Assembly: GCA_000818945.1 (NCBI GenBank)
Contig: KN805380.1
Coordinates: 265,112 to 329,111, forward strand
Length of the DNA stretch: 64,000 nt
Source: Schizochytrium sp. CCTCC M209059
Taxonomy: Eukaryota > Sar > Bigyra > Thraustochytrida > Thraustochytriidae
Reading direction: 5' to 3'
The position numbers were made by a program, and so were the translations under genes. Below are positions 19,626-30,231 of this stretch, piece after piece (positions within the stretch are counted from its first letter, which is position 1; each line of letters opens with the position of its first letter). Under the pieces are notes generated by a model. That model saw nothing but the letters and a program-made list of their open reading frames with translations. It was not told the DNA's origin and made no database searches.

Positions 19626-20023
19626 AAATCAACCTTTTCTATGTTTTGTTATCATCAAAGAAGAAAAAGAAGAAAAAGATAAAGCAAGTAAGCATGCTAG
19701 CAAGCCGATTTGGTTTAGCTTCTTTACTGGTTGGTGTTGGGCTCTTGCAGCGTCAAGGAATCTATAGCTCTCTTTCTCTTCCAGGGGTTGGGGAGTCTCA
19801 ATCTCTCGATACACAGGACATGAAAATGACTTGCGGGATGGTGCATGCGATATACGTAGGTTTACAAAATTGCGTTCATCACTGGCGCTGCATTTTCTTG
19901 CGCCAAAGCAGAAGTCGAAAAAAGCTTCATAAAAAAATTGGCTCGAGCCAATTCATCCCGGTCGCCGTGGCGGTGTTTCGTAAGAAGATAGTTTTGCGTG
20001 CCGAAGTACCGCCGTTGGCACGT
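19626..20023. other. Convergent 3' intergenic region
   Basis: Contains an AAGAA-rich purine tract near 19660-19683. It separates the sulfotransferase-like gene from the converging His/Gln-rich gene. No additional gene is seen. Confidence 0.4.
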
Positions 20024-21670
20024 TTAATAGTGCCCATGCTGGTGCGGAAGCGTGCGTTGCATTTGTTGCCTCTGGTGCTGGTCAAGGGAAGGCGAGTCTA
20101 CTGAGCTGCGCGAGCCATCTGGGTTGACCGACATACCATGTTGTTGTTGTTGTTGTTGTTGTGCCTGCTGCTGCTGCTGGACAACCATGTCTACGTGCTG
20201 GTGGCTCGCATAGCGACTCAGCTGTTGCGATGTAATCGGCGGTGGGTGCTCCGTATGCGTGAGGTGCTCGTGGGCGTGAGAGAGGTGATGTGCGTGTGAT
20301 GGATGCGGGGCCAAACCGTGTGGGTGCTGCTGTGAATGATGCAATTGGGAGGGGACCTGTTGTGACTGTCCAACATGCTGGGCATGAGGAGGCTGATGGG
20401 CAGGCGCATGGTGCGAGTGAAGTGTAGGAACAGCATGATGCAGCTGGCCCTCGTGACCAAGATGGTGTTCGTCCTTTGTGGAGTCGACCTCGTCTGCGTT
20501 AGGATTTGGAATCATCATGTCTGCGTTAGAAGACAGCTTGGGACGCTTGCGCTGCATGACCTTCTTCTCCCCGGAGAGTTCCAAAACGCGAAGCTTGAGC
20601 TCCTGACGTGACATTGAGTTCACTGGCGTAAACTTGCTAACCCGCTGGGACGTGACAGTCTCCTGCAGAGACTTTTCGTCGACCGAGAGCTTTTTAAGCA
20701 TTTTTTGGCAAGGTCCGCAGCGACGCGCTCTTTTTGACACCGGGTCAAAGGCAAGCTGACAGTTTTTAGAGCGAACGAGATGCGCGCTTCCACCGGTGGC
20801 AGGATTCATTCCCATCTCTACGGCACGTGAAACGGTATTGCCCGTGAATCCACCACCGACCACGATGCGCTGCCCGCACGTGAGATCGTGCAAGCGCGTC
20901 TGGCAGGCCTCGGGCATTTCGCCAAAGGTTTCGGCCTTTTTCATCGCATACTGTGGATGGGAGAAACCGTCGCCCTGGCAAATCATCAATTTGGATGCGC
21001 GCGAGAGGACGTCAATGAGATCTTCCCGCGTTCGCGCCTGTGTCGGAAAATCGTGAATTTTCAGTGTCTGTGCAAACCGGAAGACCTCAACTTTAAAGGT
21101 GTCGAGCCGAAGCACAACGGAAATGTCTTGGAAGGCGTCCCCACGAGGCAGGTCGAGAAGCGACCTTTGTCGCAGGAAGACGAGTCGATCGTTCTCCTGG
21201 TCTTGGACGCCAATCCACTCGCCAATAGGTTTTCCTGCAAGGTTTTCAAAGACTGCGGAGGATTGCATCACCGTCACAAGGCGATGAAAGTCCGCGACAG
21301 CCTGTCGATCGCGCTCGTCGGGCTCAGCAAGCTTACCTTGTTGAGCCTCCAATTCATTCATCATTTTCACGTGTATTTGCGTCGACCAGGCTGAGCGCTC
21401 GTCGACGTAGAATATGTCATGGTCTTTGTGTAGAACGGCCAGCGGGCCTTCCTCTGCAGAGACGCCCGCTGCACTGGTGTCTGCGGCGACCACACAGCCA
21501 TCCTCGAGTGTCTGGCTGACCAAGGGTCCTCCGCGCAACAGAGAGGTGGCCTGGCGCCACGAGGAAGCGTCGAGGCTGTCTGGCCGCAGGTCCGTGAGTC
21601 GCGTCCACCGTCGTTTCCGTCTGAATCGGAGCACGAGTCGCGCCAGTTCGTCGTCCGCGTTTACAGCCAT
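20024..21670 (-). CDS. Unknown protein with Cys cluster and His/Gln-rich C terminus
   Basis: A 548-residue protein I do not recognise. The first 250 residues look folded (mixed alpha/beta; phrases such as RLVTVMQSSAVFENLAGKPIGEWIGVQ split over a helix and strand). A central region holds GGGFTGNTVSRA, then a Cys cluster CQLAF...RRCGPCQ (C-x16-C-x2-C) that could bind zinc, followed by a basic KRPKL stretch that could be a nuclear signal. The C-terminal 150 residues are extremely His- and Gln-rich (HH, HQ, QQQQQAQQQQQQQ), a composition common in transcription-related proteins. A nuclear regulatory role is only a guess. ATG at 21670 is used; the frame extends 13 more codons upstream only to a TTG. 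Confidence 0.65.
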   Translation of the reverse strand: MAVNADDELARLVLRFRRKRRWTRLTDLRPDSLDASSWRQATSLLRGGPLVSQTLEDGCVVAADTSAAGVSAEEGPLAVLHKDHDIFYVDERSAWSTQIHVKMMNELEAQQGKLAEPDERDRQAVADFHRLVTVMQSSAVFENLAGKPIGEWIGVQDQENDRLVFLRQRSLLDLPRGDAFQDISVVLRLDTFKVEVFRFAQTLKIHDFPTQARTREDLIDVLSRASKLMICQGDGFSHPQYAMKKAETFGEMPEACQTRLHDLTCGQRIVVGGGFTGNTVSRAVEMGMNPATGGSAHLVRSKNCQLAFDPVSKRARRCGPCQKMLKKLSVDEKSLQETVTSQRVSKFTPVNSMSRQELKLRVLELSGEKKVMQRKRPKLSSNADMMIPNPNADEVDSTKDEHHLGHEGQLHHAVPTLHSHHAPAHQPPHAQHVGQSQQVPSQLHHSQQHPHGLAPHPSHAHHLSHAHEHLTHTEHPPPITSQQLSRYASHQHVDMVVQQQQQAQQQQQQQHGMSVNPDGSRSSVDSPSLDQHQRQQMQRTLPHQHGHY

Positions 21671-21722
21671 ACTACTTGCGAGCGAACGAGCACGTAGACA
21701 AGCACGCAAAGCTCACGAGGAG

Positions 21723-21856
<134 letters not shown>

Positions 21857-24360
21857 CACTCAACCAACGCAAGTCAATCAATCTAACCACACCCAGCACG
21901 CACGCGCAGCTCACTGCGCGAGACGGACGACACACGAGGAGGAGGAGGCAGAAACGGGACAGCACGCGGGCCGGCCGCGTCTCGCCGCGGCCCTGCCTCC
22001 CGCTCCACACCTGTCTCTTTTCGTCGCTGTGTCCGGTTCTCGCTGGGTCTCGCCCAGCCACTTGGTTTGGCCTGCTTTGCTTTGCTTTGCTTTACGTTGC
22101 TTTGCTTTGCTTTGCTGGCCTGTACAAAACGCCAGCAAGCCTTGCTAGACTCTCAAAGAAAAAGAGAGAAGGAGAGAGAGAGAGAGAGAAAAGCCCGTAT
22201 TCTTTCTCGCTAGCTTGCTAGCCCAGGAGCCCACCCAGTGCAGGCTTTTCTACTTCTTCTTTTTCTTCGCTCGCTCGCTCGCTCGCTCGCTCGCTTGCCA
22301 ATCCGCGCCTGCACTTGCGCTCGCGGGAGAGCGTTTGGGCGGGCGGGCGTCGCGCGCGTCGAGGCCGCGCCAGCCGCTCGCCCGCGGGTTGCCTTTGCTC
22401 GTTTTCTTCAAGACACCCTCGCGCTGCGCATGGCCCGGTCCGCCCGGTCGATCGATGCGCAGCTCGTTCTCCCCTCGCGCTCGCTGCCTCGCGCGCACGC
22501 GCTTTCGCGAGCTCCACCTCCGGCGCGGGGCCCACGCGCACCGCCGTCGCGAGGCGAGGCCGAGCCGACCCTGAGCAAGCGGGCAGACGTGCAGCCGCGG
22601 CTCCTCGACGTCGCGCTTTGTTGGCGGACTGTTGCTCTCTCCCGCCTGCCAGAGAGACTCTGCTTTTTTCAAACCGATGCTTCGAGCCAATGAGATTCAA
22701 ACCTCTTTGAATTCAAACCAAACCAATTTGAATTCAAACCACTTTGAATGCAAACCAATTCTTCGATTCAAGCTCGCCCTCTCCTCCGCGGTGGCTCCCG
22801 CTGCTGCGTCTTCTGCGGCTTTCTCCTCTCCGGCCGCTCGCCGTCTCCGCCTCGCTCTGCCTGCTGCTCTCGCGCGGCCACTCCGGGTTCTGTCTGCCTC
22901 GAGCAGGCCCAGTCTGTCTGTCTGTCCTTTCCTTCTTTTCTTTTCTTTTCTTTCTCTCCTTGTCGTTTCTAGGCTATCTCTCTCTTTTTACCCCTTTGTT
23001 ACTTGCCTCTTTTCCGCGTCATTCCCCCTCGGCGCAGCCCCAAACGCCTCATTCCTCTCCCTCCCCGGCGGAGCGGAAGCACGCACGCTCGCTCGCACGA
23101 AGCGGCCGCGTGAGGCACCAGCGCCAGCAGCGTGCGGCACGGATCGAGCGAAAGAGGGAGGGAGGGAGGCAGGCAGGGAGAGAGCGGAGGCCTCGCCCAG
23201 TCCGCGCTCGCGTCCCTCGCGAGTCCGCTCCGCTCCGCCTCGCTCCCTCTCTCTGTGTCTCTCTCGCCAAGTCCGCTCTTCGTTCCGGCCTTCGCCCGTC
23301 CGGTTCGCCCGGTTTCCCCGGCGCTCCCGCCCTTCCTGCCGCCGACGCGACGCCCTCGGCGGAATCGGCGAAACGGGCGCGGGCGGAAGGAGTTATCCGT
23401 TGGGTGGGTTGCGCGGATACTACCTACAGTCGAAGGATGTAGTATGCTACCTGTATGATGCCACTCCGTCATTGCTTCGCTTTCTGGCACGGTCGCGACC
23501 TGGCTGGCGGTGGTTCTTATGAGGGCAGACAAACAATCAACCAGCCGCGCGGTCACGGTTGCTTACTCTGTTTCCCCATCTGGCAGCCAGTTAGTTTTGT
23601 CTTGACGACTCGTTCGTTCTCGCCCTCCGTCCTGCCTTTCTGGCCTCCCTTTCTTCCATCCTTTTCTCAGTCTGCCTGCCTCCCTTTCTTCCTCCCTTCT
23701 TACCTCTCCTTTCCTCGTGTGGCCCGGCGTGCCTCGTTGTGCACGCACAGCACAGCGCAGCGCAGCCAGCACAGCACAGCACGTGCGACGTCGATCTCGC
23801 GTCGGCAGCCCGTCAGCAGCAGCTGGCAGGACCCCGCTAAAGCTGCCCGCGTCGCTGCGCTCTGCCAGGCAGGCTTGCGCAAGAAAAGCCCTGCCGCGCT
23901 CGGCCTAGGCCACTCATCTGCTTGCTGCACGGCATGGCAAGCGCCACCGCCTTGCGCCAGCCTCAACGCCCCCGCGGCGGCAACACGCTCGCTCGCTCGC
24001 TCGCTCGCTCACTTGCCGCGGCTGGCGAGGCTGCGGCTGCGGCTGCTCCGGCGTCGACACCGGCGCGAAGGCCGTGCATGAGATGAGCTACAGCCGCTTT
24101 GCGACTGGGACGCTCGCAAACTCCCACTCTGCTCAGCTCCGCACTGCAACGCGCCTCTCGCATCGCGGCGTCATCCGCGACGGGCTTGAGGTCGGCACCC
24201 GCCGTGCGCCGTCCATCCATGCACCCTGCGCCTTCCCCGCGCCGTGCAGCTCGAGCTTTCGCCGTGCAGCTCGAGATATCGCCGTGCGCGCGCGTACTAT
24301 GCACGGACTACGGGACATCATGATATCATATCTAACCTCCTCCTTCCCTTCCCACGTACG

Positions 24361-24368
24361 TATATAAA
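24361..24368 (+). promoter_or_regulatory. Candidate TATA box TATATAAA
   Basis: TATATAAA follows ACGTACG and is embedded in GC-rich DNA, 775 bases upstream of the RGS start codon. It could drive a long leader of that gene or an unrelated transcript. Confidence 0.3.
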
Positions 24369-24940
24369 GCCAGGCAGATAGACAGACATACACACAGCTA
24401 GCGAGCTGGCCGCGCACACCCCCGCGCACATCGTCTCGCTGTCCCCTTTTGAGCCGCGGGCGCGTCCACGCCAAGTCGCGCCTCGCCAGCCAAGCCAGCC
24501 AAGCCTCGCCGCGCCGCGCCGCCTGCAGCTGGCAGCTTGCAGCTTCTGCTGGTGCGCGCCGTAACAACGGCAGGGCGGGCAGCGCGGCTTCGCGCGGCAA
24601 GACCACAGTGCAAGCCTCCCTCCATCCAACACCGTGACGAACCCTGTCTCCAATGTTCCATCTTGGGAACGGATCCATCCCGAGAGCGCCGCGGAGTCCA
24701 AGAAGCCGCGCAGCAGACTTGGCGTCGCAGCAAACTTTGCGGCGGCAGCCAGTGCTGGCGACCTGCTCTTGCGCGCCTGCGCGCCTGCTCGAGCGGGGAG
24801 AGGCCGCGCAGGACGCAGACGGACGTCCAGGCAGGCAGGCAGGCAGGAAGGAAACCTTGCTGCAAGCGGCATCGTAGCTGGCTGGCCGGCTGGCTGGCTG
24901 CCTGACTCGCGAGCGGACGGGCTCGCTGCCAGGTGGGCAG

Positions 24941-25070
24941 GCAAGCAAGCAAGCAAGCAAGCAAGCAAGCGAGCAGGCTCGCTGCCAGGCAGGCAGGCTC
25001 GCTGACAGACCAATTGGCAGCTGGATTCACCGACCGACCGACCGACCGACCAAACGAACGAACGAGCAAA
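24941..25070. repeat. Cluster of tetranucleotide repeats before the RGS start
   Basis: Three different 4-base arrays in succession: (AAGC)n at about 24941-24970, (GACC)n at about 25033-25052 and (GAAC)n at about 25053-25068. They lie within 200 bases upstream of the start codon. Confidence 0.85.
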
Positions 25071-25135
25071 CCAGCCAGCGAACCAAGGACTGAGCGAGGA
25101 AGCGCAGCCGCTTTCGGGCGAAAGCGGCGAAGACC

Positions 25136-26223
25136 ATGGGTTCGCTCGTGCTCGCCACGGCACTGACAGGTACGTCGCACCGACAAACGAAAGAAAGAAT
25201 TGACAACTTGACATCAAAAGCTCTGACGACCACCATGAAACGCAACGCGGCACGCTCGCAAATTGCACAGACCTTGACATGCAGACCGCGCGTCTCTCGA
25301 CCATCCTCAAGTCGCGCGTACTCACTAGTTTCCTACGCGAGTATGCAGACTCACAGTACAGCTCGGAAAGCCTGGCCTTCCTGCAGGCAGAACTCACTTT
25401 CCGCGAACACTTTGTCTCGTACGAGCGCAAGGGCACGCTCGACGAAGAGGTGCAAAAGATCTTTGATACCTACATCGACGAAAACAAGGCCGAAATGCAA
25501 ATATGTCTCACTTCAGACGAGTACACAGAGGTAATGGCAAAGGAAGGGAAACCAGAAATGTACTCGCGCGACATGTTCTTCCCATACACGGACAATCCAA
25601 AGCTCACTGTCGAGCGAGACATTTTCCCACGCTTTCGCAAGAGCAGCTTTTTCGCAGACATGAAGGAGCGCGTCGATAACCCTGTACGACCCTACATCGA
25701 ATCCGTCCCGGTAAAGCGCAAAAGTATATTGGACCGCGATATTGGCTTCGACACCTCAAAGCCGTACGACTTTTCCTTTGAGGAGGTCATCGAGGATCGT
25801 GAACTCTCCAAAGTTTTTCTCGATTACCTCGAAAAGCAGCATTGCGGCGAGAACCTCAAGTGCGTCATGCAAATCCAAGATTACAGAGCGCGCTGGAACG
25901 ATGCCAGTGCAGGTCCGGAAGAGTCTCAGGACCGAGCCTTTGCAATTTACTTTAGCTTTCTCCAGCCCGGGTGTCCGGAAGAAGTTTCTGTCGAGTCAAT
26001 TGTGCGTCACGAAGTTGGAGGACTTTTGGCGCGGAAGAAGCCTCCTTTGGACATGTACGACAAGCTCCTTGCGTCGCTTCTCGTCCAACTCAAGCAGCAA
26101 GATTTTGAAGGGTTCAAAAAGAGCGGACAGTGGGGCGATCTTAGTTTCGTCGTGCGTGAGATGGAAGCCAAGAGAAGAGCCATGATGAAGAAACAATCCT
26201 CATCCGCCTGCGCACTCATGTAA
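25136..26223 (+). CDS. Double RGS-domain protein with C-terminal CaaX box (two exons)
   Basis: Regulator of G-protein signalling protein; RGS domains speed GTP hydrolysis by G-alpha subunits. Exon 1 is 25136-25169 (11 codons plus one base), the intron 25170-25270 (101 bp, GTACGT...CACAG), exon 2 25271-26223, giving 328 residues. Joining restores G|AC and the frame precisely. The first RGS-like domain covers about residues 25-145 (LTSFLREYADSQYSSESLAFL at its start is the typical alpha-helical entry), the second about 165-305 (FSFEEVIEDRELSKVFLDYL, with HCGENLKC). The protein ends CALM, a CaaX prenylation box whose final Met favours farnesylation, predicting attachment to membranes where G proteins reside. 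The start has good context (gaccATGg). Tandem RGS with a CaaX end is unusual. Confidence 0.85.
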
Positions 26224-26562
26224 TGAATCGCTGAACATTGCGATTCATTTTAGACGCCCAATCAGTCCTCAACTCATTCAAGGTCAGTCATCGGGGTGTT
26301 TTTCCCGGGTCGATGGAGACTTGCTGCCGCACGACAGAGTTGAACAAATCGACGGTCGGCTCTGTGCGTCTGAGGCGCGCCTCGCTGTCACAGAAAAAAG
26401 GAACTAGATTTTTCTTCAAAAAATAAAAAGGATAAAACATCGTTTGAACCTAGAGTTTTGAGCCTAGAACCAAAAATGTATAGGTCAAAGGGCGCAGGCC
26501 TAGTAGTCCACATGCAACACTGACATCAGGGAATAAACTTTTTCATTTGAGATAATTAAGTT
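26224..26562. other. Convergent 3' intergenic region
   Basis: An AT-richer 339-base spacer with AATAAA-like sequences near 26420 and 26531 on the plus strand that may end the RGS transcript. No gene is visible. Confidence 0.4.
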
Positions 26563-27642
26563 TCACTTGTTGTCCAGACGCTCCGTGCTTGCCGCGCCGA
26601 CAAGGTCAATGTAATCAACCTTGGGCAAGTTCAGCCAGTTGGTCGACGACTGCACAGACACACGAAGAAGCTCGTCCATCTTTCCAGAAATTTCAGTCTG
26701 CGCATGGAGTACACCAGCTTCGTCGACCCAAACTTCAATCGACTTGGTCTTGATCGCAGAGAGGGTCATCTCAAAGTGACCTGGCCGCGAAGCCACGGGC
26801 TTACATGTGGAACCATAGGCCGTATTTCGTTCCAAGATCGTCAAGCCCTCCTCCACGCAGGGTTGGCGCGCGTACAAAATCCAGTAAACATTCACCGGGT
26901 TAACTGGGTCAAGAGCTCCCGAGCCGTCGAGATTTGCCTCGTATACCACGACATTGTGATTTTCGCTCTTCGACACGTAAAACAGCACCTTTTTCTTCAG
27001 AAACACATCGAGAAACATCTCAGATCCCTGCGTGCCCGCCGGGGCAGTCTCGCTGGAAAAACGTGCCGGCGCGGCGCGTGCCGACGTCGCTAAAGACGTA
27101 GAACTTGCCGAAGGCGTTGCATCTGCCGCAGAAGTCCCAGTTGCAGAGCTAACATTCGCACTCTCTCCGCTACTTTCCGTTTTAAATTCCTTGAGCTCAA
27201 CAGAAAAGCTCGGCTCGCGCTGCCCGGCCTCGAGATCGTCAGCAGCGTAAAAAGCTTCCAAGTTCCGCTCATCACTAAAGTGGTCGTTGGCAAGCTGGAC
27301 TAGATGGCTCAGAAAGTTCGAGTAAAACGTCTTCTCGTCGAGCTTGCTCGGGACGAGCGAGGGTTTCCACCGCGAGACGCCGCGAACCATTTGCGTCAGC
27401 ATGATCGCGGCCTCGCGGTCGCTCGGCGCCTTGAGATCCACCTCGAGCGCACCCCTCTGGCCGTCCGGGTGCAGATACTTTTCCGGATCGTCGGCTAGAT
27501 CCTCTAGCGCACGCTGAAAGCCCTCGACCTGCGGCGCGGCCGCCCCGGCCTTTCCCGGCGGCGGCTTGGCCACAGTCCCGTCCCCAAAAGCGAGCATGCT
27601 GCGCACCTGCGCCACCGTCCACGCCTTCCTTGCTGGCGCCAT
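26563..27642 (-). CDS. DUF4833-like domain protein
   Basis: A 359-residue protein of unknown function. The C-terminal half (about residues 205-350) contains VLFYVSKSENHNVVVYEANL, then PVNPVNVYWILYARQP, LTILERNTAYG and FEMTLSAIKTKSIEVWVDE; this set of beta-strand phrases (NVVVYEA..., P.NVYWI, ...AYG) is what I associate with DUF4833, found in protists, oomycetes and bacteria. The N-terminal 140 residues are helical with RALEDLADDPEKYLHPDG and no recognised domain, and a Ser/Ala/Thr-rich linker (about 150-200) joins the halves. No signal peptide. The ATG is first in frame. It is divergent to the TPR gene, 405 bases away. The domain name is from memory and should be treated as tentative. Confidence 0.65.
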   Translation of the reverse strand: MAPARKAWTVAQVRSMLAFGDGTVAKPPPGKAGAAAPQVEGFQRALEDLADDPEKYLHPDGQRGALEVDLKAPSDREAAIMLTQMVRGVSRWKPSLVPSKLDEKTFYSNFLSHLVQLANDHFSDERNLEAFYAADDLEAGQREPSFSVELKEFKTESSGESANVSSATGTSAADATPSASSTSLATSARAAPARFSSETAPAGTQGSEMFLDVFLKKKVLFYVSKSENHNVVVYEANLDGSGALDPVNPVNVYWILYARQPCVEEGLTILERNTAYGSTCKPVASRPGHFEMTLSAIKTKSIEVWVDEAGVLHAQTEISGKMDELLRVSVQSSTNWLNLPKVDYIDLVGAASTERLDNK

Positions 27643-28047
27643 CGTGGATCGTGGCGTGGCCCACGAAACGAAAAACCTTGTCGCGCCGAGACTGGCAGCC
27701 GTGCGTACGTTCGCCGCGAAGCGCGGAGCAGAGACGCACGCTCGCGCGTCGCCAACTCGTCGGCGTCCGTCCTCGCGGCGCGACTAATGGCGCTCTGATC
27801 TGTGCGTGCAATCGCAAAAGTACGACCCACGTCGCCGCCAAGTGGAGAATGGCGAGCCCACAAGTGCGGAATGGGCCCGTCGCCCAGTGTGCGAGCAAGT
27901 GCATGAAGGTGAAAAAGAGTGCCCTTGGGGGCGCAGGCGTTGCAGCGCAGCGCAGGCAGTGCAGTGCAGCGCAGCGCATACATCCTAACTCGGGTCGCGG
28001 GGCCGCGCGGGGCCTCTCCGCGAGAGAGCGCGATCCGGCGCGAGAGC
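27643..28047. promoter_or_regulatory. Short divergent intergenic region (405 bp)
   Basis: A probable shared promoter between the DUF4833-like and TPR genes. It has a GCAGCGCAGC/GCAGTGCAGT repeat cluster at about 27938-27980 just before the TPR start. No TATA box is seen. Confidence 0.4.
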
Positions 28048-29997
28048 ATGGAGGTCGCGCAGGCCGCGCTCGACGAGGCGAACCGGCTGCGGAGCCTGGG
28101 CAAGTTCGGGGAGGCCCTCCGCGAGTACAACCGCGCGCAAAAGGCGCACCCTCGAGTGCAGCGCAAACCCGGATACCTTGTGCAGCGCGGCGCCACGCTC
28201 GTGGGCCTCGACAGGATTGAGGAGGGCCTGGCGTGCTTTGACCGCGCGCTGCAGAAAGATCCTGACAGTGCTCCTGCGTGGTTTAAAAAGGGCACTGCAC
28301 ATAAGCGTCTGCGGCAGTTCGAGGAGGCCGTCGCCGCCTTTCGCAGAGCGTGCGAGCTCGCGCCTGATCTGGACCAGGCGCATGTCAATCTCGTGCGCAC
28401 CCTTCTTCTTGCACAAGACTACCAGGCTTCTGTTGATGCCGCGCGCAACGCCTTCGAAAACCTTCAACTCGCAAAGGCGCGCATCACCATCGACAAGCTT
28501 TGGCTTCTTGCTTGCGCTAAACTTCGTAACGATGCCGCCGCCGCAGAGCCCGCGGAAAGGCTCGCCAACATTTTTCAAAGCGACCTTTCTGTACTAGACG
28601 AGGAAATGTGTCTGCTGGTGTCGCGCGCCCTTGCATTCGGGGCAGCCTCTGAAGACGCCGCACGAAATCTTGTACTGGCAAAGTTAGCTTGTACAGTGGA
28701 AAGCTCCTTTGAAAACATTCTTCGCCTTGGAACAGCCTTGCTCGAGGCAGGGGAAACCAAGGCGGCACGCCATAGTCTTTTACTCGCGTCACGTGTCGAT
28801 CAGGAAGATTGGCGTCCACACTTCCATCTCGGCGTACTCGAGTTCGAGGAGGGCAACTTTCGCAGGTCCGCCGCCCGCCTCCAGCACGCCCTCGATCTCT
28901 CGGTGGCCTCTCCACCTTCGTCACCCCGCACACGTCGCCGTAGTTCCCTCGAGTCTTCCTCGAGTGTGCGTTTTGTCGATGCTATCCGGCGCGAGGGCCG
29001 CGGCAAGATGCTCAGTCGTCTGCAGCTCTGCCTCGCCGCGGCACTCTTAAATGGGGGCGACCCCTCTGGTGCGAGGCTCGCCATCATGTCCTCTGCGCAC
29101 AGCCAAGGAAGTGTGCGCAATCATGCTCGTGTCTTGCTCGCAGCAATGGAGCTCAACGAGGGAAACCTCGCCAAGGCTATGCACGCACTCAATGTTGCAC
29201 GCAAAGAAGTCGATGATGCCGTATTTGAGTCTCGCCCGCGCACCGCTTCTGTGCAGCACAGCGCACGATTTGTAAATTTCGACGTCGACAATGACCTTCC
29301 TCCGGACGATGATGTGATTTCTAGAATCGTTCGCCTGCATCTTTTGACTGCCAAGCTTGCAGAAATTGTTCGACTTCGCATCGAGCATGATGATGCCACA
29401 GGGAACCTACAAGTAAATGGAGGCGCAAGAGGCGTGGACCAGCCTCTGCTGGTCAGGTCCCCCCGGGCTGAATCGCGTAGTTGGGCCAATCCTTCTCCCG
29501 CCAAGATTAGTGAACTCGAACGGACTTGCCTCAACGACGTGCTTAAGCGTGATCCGGACAACGTCTCCGCGAAAAAGCTATTGCAAGATCTTGACAAACA
29601 ATCCGCAATGGAGAAAAACCAAAATGTACATGCACATGGAACCGGGGCGAATGGGCACGAAAAGGCCACGAACGAGAACGACAGTAGGGTCGTTCCCGGC
29701 CACTCGGGGACCGCAAGCCCACCGCACCAGCAGCAACAGCAACAGATGCCAGTGCAACAACAGCAAGGCGAGCGCAAGGGTAAACCGCCCCTCTTACGCG
29801 CAGCCTCGTGTGGGAACCCGGGCAGCGTCGCCGTCCCGTCAGCCATGACTTCCGCTGAGAAGCTCAGGTATTACGCCGAACAGGACGCAAAGCGCGAAGC
29901 CTTTCTTGAAAAACTCCGTGCGAGGCGGCGGGCGTTGGAACACGACCTGGTCGACCATTCGCAGATGGAAGAAGCCTCGAGTGACTCTGATTTCTGA
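28048..29997 (+). CDS. Tetratricopeptide-repeat protein
   Basis: A 649-residue TPR protein. Three clear TPR motifs occupy about residues 1-115: GKFGEALREYNRAQKAHP, then RGATLVGLDRIEEGLACFDRALQKDP, then AWFKKGTAHKRLRQFEEAVAAFRRACELAP. More divergent TPR-like helices continue to about residue 300 (HFHLGVLEFEEGNFRRSAARLQHAL), and a further pair near 360-390. TPR arrays are protein-binding scaffolds; the partner is unknown. The C-terminal third is disordered, with a Gln-rich block (QQQQQQQ, residue about 560) and a final acidic Ser tail (SSDSDF). Just before the end is a helical, charged segment with KLRARRRALEHDL. The ATG at 28048 is chosen because upstream in-frame sequence is repetitive and lacks homology. 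Confidence 0.82.
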   Translation: MEVAQAALDEANRLRSLGKFGEALREYNRAQKAHPRVQRKPGYLVQRGATLVGLDRIEEGLACFDRALQKDPDSAPAWFKKGTAHKRLRQFEEAVAAFRRACELAPDLDQAHVNLVRTLLLAQDYQASVDAARNAFENLQLAKARITIDKLWLLACAKLRNDAAAAEPAERLANIFQSDLSVLDEEMCLLVSRALAFGAASEDAARNLVLAKLACTVESSFENILRLGTALLEAGETKAARHSLLLASRVDQEDWRPHFHLGVLEFEEGNFRRSAARLQHALDLSVASPPSSPRTRRRSSLESSSSVRFVDAIRREGRGKMLSRLQLCLAAALLNGGDPSGARLAIMSSAHSQGSVRNHARVLLAAMELNEGNLAKAMHALNVARKEVDDAVFESRPRTASVQHSARFVNFDVDNDLPPDDDVISRIVRLHLLTAKLAEIVRLRIEHDDATGNLQVNGGARGVDQPLLVRSPRAESRSWANPSPAKISELERTCLNDVLKRDPDNVSAKKLLQDLDKQSAMEKNQNVHAHGTGANGHEKATNENDSRVVPGHSGTASPPHQQQQQQMPVQQQQGERKGKPPLLRAASCGNPGSVAVPSAMTSAEKLRYYAEQDAKREAFLEKLRARRRALEHDLVDHSQMEEASSDSDF

Positions 29998-30231
29998 GCC
30001 TAGTCAGTCATAAAGCGAGCGCATTATGTGTGTATTACAAGCATTGTCTTTGTTCCGTCAGCTTCTTCTTGAGTCTCCTCTCGGATTCCAGGTTTCTTTT
30101 GTCTATATGCTTCTTCATAGATTTCCTCTCGAAGTCCTTGTCTGCAAACAACAGTGTTCTCTGCGCGCAGTCGACATCATCTACATACAACAAAAACAAA
30201 ACTTGAGGCTTACTTACGAGTATACTGCCAA
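29998..30231. other. Convergent 3' intergenic region
   Basis: A 234-base AT-richer spacer between the TPR gene and the myosin gene that run toward each other. No gene seen. Confidence 0.4.

Noticed and set aside
22215..24081. Several overlapping long open frames of 100-300 codons on both strands.
   Set aside because: Composition is Ser/Arg/Pro/Ala or Leu-biased from GC-rich simple repeats; no domains, no consistent frame, no splice sites linking them.
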